From assembly GCA_034509735.1 (NCBI GenBank), contig JACGWO010000011.1, positions 16,219,573 through 16,283,572 on the forward strand: 64,000 nt of DNA, in the 5' to 3' direction. The position numbers and the translations under genes were made by a program. Positions 44,409 to 54,533 of the stretch are shown in pieces. The notes under the pieces were generated by a model. It was given only the letters and a program-made list of their open reading frames with translations, was not told the DNA's origin and made no database searches. This DNA is from Sesamum alatum. Lineage: Eukaryota > Streptophyta > Magnoliopsida > Lamiales > Pedaliaceae. Position 1 is the first letter of the stretch. Every line of letters starts with the position of its first letter.

Positions 44409-46600
44409 CTAGTTTTTATCCACTGCAGAAGCGGGAACCACAAAACGGTCGACTTGGGCCCGATCAACAGGAATGTCGACATCCACCTCGACCTCCCCAT
44501 CTTCATCACCATCATCATATAGAACCTTTGGATCAAGAAACATGAAGTCTTCATCGCCATAGCGACCACAGTTCCTGAGAGTGGCGCGACACTGTCTAAT
44601 CACCTGGTCGTAAATCTCACTCGCCTTGCCAAGGATAGCTTGGTCGAATTCGTCCGAACCCACGTACTTTTCCTTGAAGTCATTCCACACGCAATCTAGG
44701 TAAATTTTGCGGGCGTCCGACTTCAAGAATGTCTGCCCCGAAGCAACCTCTCGGTTGAAGCTATCCTTCCATTTGACCTGCTCAGCTGAAGCAGTTTCAA
44801 GATCCTCCTTGCAGCGACCTAGATCTTTCTTCGCATCTGCAAGGGCATCTTTCAATGCTGTATCTCATTTTCATAGTTTCCGAAGTGCATTGCTGCCACT
44901 TCAGAAAGATTGATCACCTGAAAGAGTGGAAATTCCTCAACATAGACTCCAAGAGTTAAAGAAATAGTTTAGATACAAGTATAAAGAAGAACACGTACCC
45001 TAACTGCCTCGCCATGAAGTAATCTTGTAATGTTACCACTAGAAAGAGCACCAAGGTGGGATACATCATAGGGACTCACGAGACCCCTCGCCTTCTCGTG
45101 AGCGAGATCGAAATCAGAAGCATCCCAGAAAGATGAAATCCCCTTTGCCGGTTAGTCCCGTAAGTAAAGAGTCCTTTTTCGGCACCATAACGAGGAGGAT
45201 CAAGACCACCATCGCGAGGGCGTTTGGAGCCACTGCCCCTGGGGGGAGGGGGAGGAACGGCCTTCACCTCGTCCTGAGCCCCCATGAACATCCCTAGCTC
45301 GAGCAGGAGGGGAACATCGACGATCACCTTCCCCTCTCCTCGAGGGGGGCGGAGGAGGGTTGCGAGACCTTTGAGCATTCTCCATTCCGCTAGTATTTTC
45401 CCCCTCACGATCTGTCTTGAAGCGTTCAACATCGTGAAGGGGTAAATTTCTTTTCTGCAAGGGACAACAAAGAACGAATGAGATGATAAGGAGAAAAGGT
45501 TGTAAAGAGAGGAAAAAATAATAAAAGGCAAAACAAGAAATGCAATACCAACAAAAATTAAAGACTTGACATCAACAAGTTGGTCAAACAACCCCGCCCC
45601 AATAAATGACATACGAAGGCCATAAACAGGATCAGGCACGAGAGGCGACTCCCCCCCAAGGAGTCACCAACCCCCTAGTCTAGGTCTTTTACATAAAGAA
45701 ACTTTTTCTTCCAGGGACCTTTCGAGGAAGCACTCCCCTCCAAAAACTTGCAGCCACCACGGGGGTAGAAATAGAAGTATGAATCATTAGGGACCTTCCT
45801 AAGGGTGAACAGAGTGTAGAAAGCCTCGAATGAGGGGGTCAAGTCGAGATCCCTAAAGCGTTGAAGGAACCCCTAGAAGCATGTGAAGGAGTTTGGATTA
45901 AACTGGCTCTAGCTCAAAGTGGTCCGCGTAATTATCTCCAACAGAAGAGGATGAGGAGGAAGCGTGAAGCCTGAGGTAAAGAAGGACAAGTAGGCTGTGA
46001 AGAATCCCGAAGGAGGGTTCTTGATCCTATCACCTACACTAGGAAGAAGGAGGTGAACTCAGAAGAGGAATTAACTTTGCCATCAAGAACGTGAAATGCC
46101 TCAAAACTTATACAAGTATCGTAATTCTCAACATCCAAGATACGGAAACGAGATTTGGATTGGGGAGCTGCCGACGACTCAGTACCATCAACACTGGACT
46201 CATCTAATTTATCCTCAAGAGGGGCAAGAGGATGGTCAACCTCTTTGGAACTTGATCCTATAGAAATACCTAACGAATTAAAAGGACACACGGGTAAGTT
46301 CCTAATCGTTTCAATAACCTTGAGTTGGAAATCCACATCATCTTCAGAAACACGAGACGCGGCTAGGGCGCGGAGAGGCCCTCGGCCGGAATCCGGTTGA
46401 GTCAGCGCGCCTCGACCAGAACCAGGCCGAGGCAGATTGCCTTGGCTTGATCCTTGCCGAGGCGATGGGCCTCGGCCGGACCTTGGTCGAGGCGACGTGC
46501 CTCGACCTGCCTCTGCCGTGGCACCGCCGGAGCTCCCCCTCTGGTGCGGTGCCATGGCTCCGTCCCTTGCGGCGTGCCCCTGTGCGCCTCCTCCCACAGT
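44409..46600 (-). pseudogene. Antisense coding region with PF04195-like (putative gypsy-type transposon) domain
   Basis: On the minus strand, 46034-46597 encodes a low-complexity region rich in Gly, Arg, Ser and Pro followed by an acidic stretch. About 46020-45670 encodes, with two in-frame stops, a segment with GFFTAYLSFFTSGFTLPPHP, FLQRFRDLDLTPSFEAFYTL and SYFYFYPRGGCKFLEGSAS. This pattern is found in the plant PF04195 (Transposase_28, putative gypsy-type transposon) family. 45639-45076 gives proline-rich frames and a likely intron. 44855-44409 is an open 148-codon stretch with a heptad-like N-terminus (ALADAKKDLGRCKEDLETAS) and an acidic C-terminus (DDGDEDGEVEVDVD). Antisense extra ORFs before the 3' LTR are known in Tat-lineage elements. 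Function is unknown. Confidence 0.65.
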
Positions 46601-46956
46601 CTAATTACTAGACATATTTCCGGACTGATGTTGAATGACTTCCCGAGTTCTATGTGTACTTGTAAATAAAATTGCAACAAGAGAAAGATGAGCGTAAGGG
46701 AAGAAGAGTGCTATATACCCGAACCAACATGTTTAGACATTTTTTGTATTATGGCTGGAAGCATTGGCACAGACAAGACAATAGCAGAAGGAGAAATTAG
46801 GATGTCACCCAGAATTTATAAAGATGTCAATGAGAGTCCTAATAAGGCAAGAGTTCGCATCAAAGGAAAGCTGCTAGGGGAAGAGGTTGCATCGAAGGCC
46901 AATTGCTTATTGGAACTTCCAAATATTTCCCACAAAATGGGAAGTTGGGGGGCTGC

Positions 46957-47310
46957 TGATGGTAACAAGATTAACCCTCTTATGTATTACCGATTTGCCC
47001 CCGTGGTGTATGTAATTATCGAATTACCCCCAATCACTTCATTGTACTTGTTAGTTAGTGGGATAACGTAAATTACCAAATTACCCCCATTCGTTAAATT
47101 ATAGTCGTTAAATAGTGGTCGGTTGGGGGGCGAATCTGTCTTTATGCCTCCCCCGCATTCATGATTTGTTTACTATAAATAGAACGTTCAATGCATTGTA
47201 ATGGGGACTTACTTCTTTTGGAAGAATAATAAAGATAGAAAGTTTGAAATTCTTGACTTGAGACGCGTTAGTGTGCTTCAATCATACACTTCCCGAATTT
47301 TACCCCATCA
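46957..47310 (+). repeat. 3' LTR of the gag-only element, 354 bp
   Basis: Collinear with 41721-42073, with the same TGATGG...CCCATCA ends and TATA box. GGGAT directly after it matches GGGAC before the 5' LTR at 4 of 5 positions. Confidence 0.88.
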
Positions 47311-47427
47311 GGGATATTATTTTTGTTAGATTGTAACAGAAGAGAAAATGTAGGCAGGATATAGGCGGATTGGAGTTTTTATTTCAAATCTTATTTTTTT
47401 TAAATTTAATATATACTCATCATGTGT

Positions 47428-47745
47428 ACGAAGATTATGATATTTATATTATTTCTTGAAATAAAAAATACAATATAATTTAATAAAAAATCTTATATAA
47501 AATATGTAAGTAGTGCGGTGAGGTGATTGGTGGGAGGCATAAGCGTTAAACAACAGCAGAATGCAAGGAAAACTAAGGAAAGGTACGAAGATATACTATT
47601 TATATTATTTTTTGAAATAAAAGACAGAATATAATTTTTTTTAAAAAAAAGATCTTATATAAAATATGTAAGTAGTGCAGTGAGGTGATTGGTGGGAGGC
47701 ATAGGCATTAAACAACCGCAGAAAGCAAGGAAAACTGAGTAAGGA
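47428..47745 (+). repeat. 156-bp tandem duplication
   Basis: TACGAAGAT starts at 47428 and 47584. Both copies contain TATATAAAATATGTAAGTAG and GAGGTGATTGGTGGGAGGCA, followed by AAACAAC and AAGGAAAACT. It has no coding content and lies just after the gag-only element. Confidence 0.8.
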
Positions 47746-49059
47746 AAAGAACAGAGGTCAAAGGTTTTGCAGAGGAAACAAATGCATGTTGGAGCAGTGT
47801 CCCCATGTGACCTGCCTGCATATGACATTCAATTGTGTGGACCTCACATCACTAATTTCCCACGGATAAGCCATGCCTCACACTAGCCCTATAAGTGGGG
47901 AAAAAAAAAGCTCTAAAAGTGGAATACATGGCCAATAATTATCGTTCAGACTCTCAAAATAAATAATTTGGGTATGTATATAATCTAAATTCTAAAATAG
48001 TCATGGATATGGGTGGTGATATGGATAAAATTTAATTCTCTACAATGTATAATTATCCGTTTACTTAAAATAATTAAATTTGTAAGTTTTTTATAAATCA
48101 ACCGACTACATTTACTTATCATCTAAAAATTCTTAAATTTTATACATATTTTATTATTTTTTTTACGTTTGATAATTTTAAAAAAATTACGAGAGTTTTT
48201 CATCTTTTACTTTCATAGTGACAACCCCAAATTAAATTTTCTATAAAATTAATTTGAAGGTAACGTGATAATTTAACAAATAAAAAAATTACATTTAAAA
48301 AAAGAAAATTATAAAACAAATAACAAATTTAAATTAATTAAGCTCGACTAATATATAAAATTGATTAAATTTGTCGAATTTAAATTGTAAAAATATCACC
48401 AAATGAAAGTTGAATGAAAATTCAAATGGATAAAGTATTTATTCCAATATAAAATATATTTTTCATACTTCTTTTTACGGATTCTTCAATTTTTGTTCCT
48501 ATCTCATATGTACAAATTTCATAATTGATTAATAATGATCTATTATTTTAACATAATCAACGTTGTTATTTAGACTTCAATAATGGTCAATTTGTACATA
48601 TTAAAAATTCAAATAGCTTTATTTTATCGCCGTGAAGTTCATTCATTTTAAGGAACTGTATTCTTTGATTTTTGATGTAAACTTAAAATTTTAAAATTTC
48701 ATTTCAAACTTATAATAAAAAAGTAACACAAAATTCAATGGGTAAGCTCCCAATCGAACACAATTGTTTAGGGCATGATATAGATAAGACCCAATGAGTA
48801 TTCTACCTGTAGGGTCCAAGTAGAGTATATGATTAATAATTACAGACATTAGTTGGGTATGAGTCTGAGGTAGAACTCAACTTTGACGGGTAAAATATTT
48901 TTTTAGTACCATTAAACATGAAAACACGTCTTTTTGGTGCCAAGTTAACGGCAGAGCACATGGCCGTCAACGACCGTTAACTCTTGTTGGCTCACGTGAT
49001 GCCCTACTTAGTGATAACAAAATAACATGAAAAAATAATTTTTTGGTACCATTAAGAGG
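47746..49059. other. AT-rich spacer
   Basis: No gene seen. A GC-richer island around 48935-49010 (ACGGCAGAGCACATGGCCGT) looks like part of a dispersed repeat, and TTTAGTACCATTAA recurs as TTTGGTACCATTAA 140 bp on (48911, 49053). Confidence 0.4.
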
Positions 49060-50345
49060 AAGAAAAAAAATATTTTGACCAACTCTGACCAACAAACTAT
49101 AAGAATTTTTTTTTTTTACCAAAAATGGGAATGTTAAGGAAATTTTATTTTAATATATATAGTAAAAATAGCTTTAATATTATAATTATTTGCATTTCAT
49201 ATAATTTTTAGGATTTTTTTTTACTACTTTTGAAAATTGGATTATTATTTGGTCTAAAAATATTTTAATATTTTAGCACAAACTATGAGAAATAAAATAA
49301 TTATTCTTTTGAATAAAAGTATTAGATAGATTTTTATTTTTATTTAAGTAATAATTAATTTTTAAATTATAATTATTTATATTTTAGATAAATTGAAACA
49401 TCTATTTAAACTAAATTATTATTTTGTCTAAAAATCTTCTAATAAACTTTAACGGTTTGACCACAAATTATAAGAAACAGGTTTTCTTTTTTAAAAACAA
49501 ACATAATAGAGAAATTTTATTTTAATATAAATATTAAATAGTTTATAATTTATAATTATTTATTTCAGATATATTCTATCATATTTTAATTATTTGTGAA
49601 AATTAAATTATTTATTCTAAAATTATTTTAATAAACTATGACCTCAAATAATTATAAACAAATTTTAATTTTTCAAAAATCAAAATTACTAGAGAAATTT
49701 TATTGCAATATAAATAATATATAGTTTAAAAAAATAAAATTTTATTTGTCTTAATTATAAATAATTACAATTGAAAAATTAATTCATTATTCATATAAAA
49801 ATTTATCTAATATTTTTATCTTAAAAAAATAAATTCTATTTCTTATTGTTTGTGGTCAAAGTTTATTAAATATTTTGAGGCCAAATAATAATTTATCTCA
49901 AATACTATATGCTAGAATTTATCTCAAATAATAACCATATGCTAGAATTTATCTCAAATACAAAACATTATAATTTTAAAATTAATTTATAATTTTATAA
50001 AAATAAAATTTATCTAATAATTTTATTTTGAAAATAATTTTTTTCTTATAGTTTATTGTCGAATATTAAAATATTTTTCAGATCATATTATAATTTAATT
50101 TAAAAAACAATGAAAAGATCCTAGAAATTATCTAAAATAAAATTATTATAATTTTAAATTTATTTTATTGTATATTTTAAAATGAAAATTCTCTAATATA
50201 TATTTTTTAAAAAATAAATCTGATTTCTTATAGTTTGTGGTAAAAGTTTATTAAAATGTTTTTAGACCAAATAATAATTCAATTTCACAAAATAATAAAA
50301 AGATAATAGAAATTAAGTCAAAAATAGATAATTATAATTTAAATT
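49060..50345. repeat. AT-rich repeat block: diverged ~175-bp units, then the same units inverted
   Basis: In the left half the phrase GGTCTAAAAATATTTTAATA followed by (C)ACAAACTATRAGAAA recurs in direct orientation at about 49250, 49420 and 49610, with TTATAATTATTTATATTTTA between. In the right half the complementary phrase TTTCTTATTGTTTGTGGTCA then AAAGTTTATTAAATATTTTG occurs at about 49835, with variants near 50050 and 50220. The block therefore reads as an array whose second part is inverted, with a centre near 49750-49790. Units are strongly diverged and their number is uncertain (about three or four on each side). Confidence 0.6.
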
Positions 50346-50358
50346 ATTTTATTATTTA

Positions 50359-51017
50359 TGATATGCCCAGATCCGACCGACCGAATGCTTAAAGGACGGG
50401 CCCAGACCGATGAAAGAGCTATAGGCCCAAGAATGGAGGACCACGCCTCCATTGGTCCAAAAAAGGAGCGATGCCCAGAAGCAGGGCTAGCCTCATCTAG
50501 GCCAACCAGCTAAAGGCTGAGAGCATCCAAGCCCGAAGGCCACAAGGGCAGCCAACCAGGCTACAGGTGTCCAAGTCACGAGTCTAATTCCGAGAAAGGT
50601 GCGAGGTGGAGTTGAGCATCCTTATCTGCAACCGAAATCCGCATTTATGGGGAAGTTATCCGCATGTTTCCTCGTAGTGGAGGAGCCCTCGCTCATCCAC
50701 TTTCCTAGAGTCCTTGCCATATAGACTCCTCAGTCCGAGGGGACTCTTTCACCTATAAATACAGGGTTTTACCCTTAAATGGGTAACGTATTATAGCTAT
50801 ACATATTGCACACTTATTTCATGTTACAACTACTGCAACCATCTTCATCATTCTTTACGCATTATTCGCTTATATTCTTTTACAACTGTTTGCTGACTTG
50901 AGCGTCGAGTGCTAATGTACTTTTTGCAGGTCCTCTTTTCCAGCCCCACTTGATACATGGATTAGGACCTTTTGGCCCAAAGTCACATTTTCGATCGAGC
51001 ACATTTTGCTCATATCA
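50359..51017 (+). mobile_element. Gypsy 5' LTR, 659 bp
   Basis: It begins TGATATGCCCAG and ends TTGCTCATATCA, a perfect 7-bp terminal inverted repeat TGATATG/CATATCA. Directly after it comes AATGGCGCCGTCTGTAGGAA, the primer-site context of Tat/Athila-type plant gypsy elements. A TATA box (TATAAAT, 50754-50760) is in the middle. The 3' LTR is not in the window, since the element is cut at 53067. Confidence 0.85.
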
Positions 51018-51079
51018 AATGGCGCCGTCTGTAGGAACACGGAACTAGGACGTAAGAATCATGGAAACTCCTAACAATG

Positions 51080-52145
51080 GACTTGACAAGTAGAAGGTAA
51101 TTGATGTTGCTGCTGACCCTTAAGCGTTGCAGGTGCTGACTGGGACCCCCTGGCCTATGCTAGGCGTACTGAGGCTGGACCTTCTGTTCCCGCTAATCCC
51201 CCATTGGATCCACCTCGCGACAACACCTCCTCGAACGCCTCATCAGATAGGTTGTCTTCAGGGTTGTTGGGGATAATTCAACAAATGATCACGTCAGCTA
51301 TTCGAACTGGCTGTAGTGACTGTTGCACCTGTAGCGGCCATGGCTCTGCTACTTCAGGAAGTCCCCCTAGCGGTGGATGGCCTAGAGGAAGCTGAGGAGG
51401 TCCCCCCTACGTGGATTCCTTTCGTGTTGCTAGAGGGAGGGCCAGTCCTTCCTCCCCCAACACGCAATGAGGCTCCCCCTCGCTGGGAGGCTCAATTGGA
51501 ATGTTGCAGAAGAGTTTACAGTACGTCCAACATCGGATGATGGGAGTCCCTCTTGAGGGTCCTGGGAGCATCCCATATAGCGAGGAGGTTATGGCAAATA
51601 ACCTACCTTCCAATTGCCGAACGCCCTCCAGTGCTGAGTATGATGGTACCACGGATCGGCAGGAAATTCTATCTCAATTCGAGAACGCAACTCTCCTTTA
51701 CAGGTTCACAGACAGGATTAAGTGTAGGGTATTCGTTATCACATTTGCCCGTATAGCTCAATAGTGGTTTAATCAATTGCCGGCGGGGTCGGTAAGGAGC
51801 TTCCAAGAGTTCTGTTCATTGCTTTTACATCAGTTTGCCAGCAGTCGAAAGCATTGCAAGTCCCCCCTCAGCCTTTTTGTTGTCAAGCAGACGGATTCTA
51901 AGTCCCTAAGGGGCTACCTGCACCGGTTCAACACAATGGCTTTAGAGGTCCCAGTGACCATGCAAGAAGTCAACTTCTTGAAGTCCTTGGCCAAGAAACC
52001 CGTTCTAGATTTCGATAGTCTTTTAGCTAGAGAAACCAAATACATCAATATGGATGAGGCACAGGCCTCCGAGAGAGAGAGTCGAGGAGAAAAAAGGAAA
52101 GAAACAAAGGAAGAGGGGATCCACCAAGAAAGCGAAAGCTGATAA
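51080..52145 (+). pseudogene. Gypsy gag (PF03732-type)
   Basis: The gag core is readable in one frame from about 51590 to 52142 with a single TAG at 51762-51764. Its phrases are LPSNCRTPSSAEYDGTTD, CRVFVITFARIAQ, WFNQLPAGSVRSFQEFCSLL, HQFASSRKH and LRGYLHRFNTMALEVPV. N-terminal parts at 51204-51540 lie in other frames. It is followed by a lysine/glutamate-rich tail (ESRGEKRKETKEEG) at the position of the nucleic-acid-binding end. Frame breaks make it inactive. Confidence 0.82.
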
Positions 52146-52732
52146 CTTCCCTTTCATAGGGGAACCCCAGTTTATACGCCATTGAATGCCCCCATCTCTC
52201 AAGCCCCCCTGGCTGTGGAAGGCAAAGGGCTATTGCATCAGCCCCAAGGTGTGCGAGAAGGTCCCACGCGGCCTATGTTAGACAAGTTTTGTCGTTTAAT
52301 AAGGACTACATACACACCACGGATGAGTACCGACATTTGAAGAGTGAAATAGAATGATTGGTACAAAATGGGTAAGTCCAATAGTTCATGTGCTGGGAGA
52401 AAGCTAGGGCACGAGGCCCTATCAGAAGAAGGAATCCCACTAGGGAAAGGATCCCCAGGAGGGGGGTTCTGAATCCCCTCAACTTGAACCCCGGAAACAG
52501 GGCCCTCAAAGGCCCAGAGGAGGACAATCCGCCTCATAAAAGAGTGCATCCATGTGATATCAAAGGGTCCCATGGGAGGGGGATTCCGATTCCATAACGC
52601 CTGGAAGGCCCTTGTTCGGGAGATTGCGGGGTGCCCAGCTGAGAGGTTTTAGAGGTTGATGCTTTGTCCGGTGCCCCCATTATCCAATTCTCACCAGGGG
52701 AGAAACTGGACACGAACCTCCCCCATAATGAT
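52146..52732 (+). pseudogene. Gypsy gag-pol linker, degenerate
   Basis: This is the continuation of the same element between gag and protease. Scattered pieces are proline- and arginine-rich in several frames (for example 52388-52597). A charged segment near 52545-52620 fits the usual spacer before the protease. No intact domain was seen. Confidence 0.5.
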
Positions 52733-53067
52733 GTGTTGGTAATCACCACTACAACAACAAATTATGAGGTTAGCCCAGTCTTTATAGACGTAGGCAGTTC
52801 AACAGACATCTTTTTTCGGATAGGTGTATGACTAGATGCAACTGGGGGAAGTTCCCTAGAAAAATTAACACTTCGTTGTACGGGTTTGCTGGGGAGAAGG
52901 TGCACCCGGGGGCTCGATCACCCTCCCCTATCCTTGGGTAGGGGTTCTCTTTGGAGGACGTGTATGATAAATTCTTAGTGGTAGATACTCAGTAGGCATA
53001 CAATGTGATCATGGGAGGCCTACCCTGAAAGCTTTCCAAGCGGTCATCTCTACCTCCCACATGAACG
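52733..53067 (+). pseudogene. Gypsy aspartic protease remnant, cut by LTR
   Basis: The frame reads NDVLVITTTTTNYEVSPVF then IDVGSSTDIFF, with DVGSS where an active retropepsin has DTGSS. Later, in shifted frame, comes GRPTLKAFQAVISTSHMN, the typical end of this domain. Stops lie between. At 53068 homology ends abruptly at the copia LTR start, so RT, RNase H and integrase are absent from this side. Confidence 0.72.
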
Positions 53068-53764
53068 TGAAGGAAAGCGGATCGGCCCGGGAATGCGGTG
53101 GAAGCGTAGTGGAGATTAAAAATGTGTGGAATAAAAGGAATTTAAATCGCGTTCAAGGGGTGTACCCTTGAACGTTCCCGGGCTATCGATGTATAAACGC
53201 ATAATTAAACATATAAAATAAACAAGCGTTCGTGGCTATAGAATAAAGAAGAAACCGAGAGCATAAATGTAAATTAGAATACCTTTCTCGATTTTGTATT
53301 TCGATCGGCTACACGCTTTGATTCCTCCCGACGTTCATCCACGCGAGGTCCCAACGTAGAGACCCTCTAAAGTCGTCCACACCACACCGGGAGAGATCTT
53401 GTTTTTCATGCTAGAGAAAAACGAATCTAGAGGATGAAATCGAAGAAGGGATTACACTATCAAATTAGTGTTCGTTCTTGATCTGACTTTGTTCTTCAAT
53501 TGATCTTAGATCAATGAAGCAACAAAGAGGATTTAGAGAGTAGAGAGAGAGAGGGTAGAGAGTGTTCATCTTTTTCTAGGAAAAAGATGAATAATGAAAT
53601 TCATCATTCATAGGTGTTAGTATATACTCATATATATACATAATTAATGTGATTATTGGAATATGTCTAGGTTCATCCAAGGATGTCTAGATACATCCCA
53701 ATCAATCACCATCGATTCTTCAATCAAGTCTACCATCTTTTAAGGTATGATCAAATCATACCAA
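53068..53764 (-). mobile_element. Copia LTR fragment, minus orientation, same family as 10668 and 15335
   Basis: It starts TGAAGGAAAGCGGATC, matching the LTR start at 15335, and stays collinear through the GAGAGGGTAGAGAG region to one partial copy of the 143-bp repeat (from 53643). It ends at ATCATACCAA, where copia coding sequence in plus orientation begins. The other ~1.7 kb of the LTR is missing. It interrupts the gypsy protease exactly at its TG end, which shows that this side is a true insertion boundary. Confidence 0.85.
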
Positions 53765-54533
53765 CATATATTAGTATAGAATTAGAGCAAGTTTATTATG
53801 TAACTAGTATGATTAAAAACATCATTTCCATTCCATTGTTAGACAATAGTGGTTATGAGTTTATGATCAATAAAAATTATTTTTATTTGATGAGGTGTGG
53901 CATTACTCATCTACTTGGTACACTTAATAACGGGCTCTATATCTTGCAACAAACGAACTTCGTTCTTAACGCTCAACACAAACGTAAAATAGATAATAAC
54001 AGGAACGCACGACTGTGGCACGCTAGGCTAGGTCACATATCCCAAGACAGGATGAAAAGATTGGTAGACTCAAAGAACCTAGAGGTAGGGGACTTGAGTG
54101 AGCTACCAACTTGTGAGTCCTGTCTAAGACGGAAAATGACCAAGAAGCCCTTTGTAGGATAAACTAGGCTTGCCACAGGTTTGTTGGACTAGGTCCATAC
54201 AGACGTATGTGGAACACTAAGGACGCAGGCCCGAGGTGGGTTCTCCTACTTCATAACCTTCATCGATGATCATTCACAGTATGGTTATGTTTACCTAATG
54301 AGGTACAAGTCTGAAGCTCTTGAGAGGTTCATAGAATTCAAACTTGAAGTGGGGAACCAAACCAACTGCAAAATTAAAGTCCTACGGTCAGACCAAGGCG
54401 GAGAATACCTTAGTACTGAGTTCCTTAATTATCTAAAAGAAAATGGTATAATGTCTGAATGGACACCTCCCAGGACACCACAATTGAATGGTGTCTCTGA
54501 AAAGAGGAATCGAACCCTGTTGGACACGGTTTG
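53765..54533 (+). pseudogene. Copia GAG-pre-integrase and integrase N-part
   Basis: Frames at 53683-54162 and 54298-54654 hold VTSMIKNIISIPLLDNSGYE, LWHARLGHISQDRMKRLVDS, LPTCESCLRRKMTKKPFVG (HHCC zinc-binding part), then YKSEALERFIEFKLEVGNQ, VLRSDQGGEYLSTEFLNYLK and SEWTPPRTPQLNGVSEKRNR with LLDTV. These are integrase core words with the D..D..E spacing visible. A TAA after KKPFVG and a TAG after GLLD break the frame. The left side of the element, including LTR, gag and protease, is gone. The domain stops at 54533, where a solo LTR is inserted; it resumes at 56528. Confidence 0.85.

Larger units (their letters stand above)
41721..47310 (+). mobile_element. Complete gag-only LTR retrotransposon (TR-GAG/LARD-like, Tat-lineage character), 5.59 kb
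   Basis: The element has matching LTRs (41721-42073 and 46957-47310), flanked by GGGAC and GGGAT as a 5-bp target duplication with one change. After the 5' LTR comes GCTTTGGTGTCGTCTGTGGG, the junction/primer-site context typical of Tat-lineage gypsy elements. Before the 3' LTR is a purine tract GGGAAGTTGGGGGGC. In order inside are gag, a 49-bp minisatellite and an antisense coding region. There is no trace of protease, RT, RNase H or integrase, so mobility would have needed another element's enzymes. Confidence 0.85.

Noticed and set aside
46688..47071. 127-codon plus ORF before the 3' LTR of the gag-only element.
   Set aside because: It runs through the polypurine tract into the LTR, and its product has no recognisable domain; probably chance.
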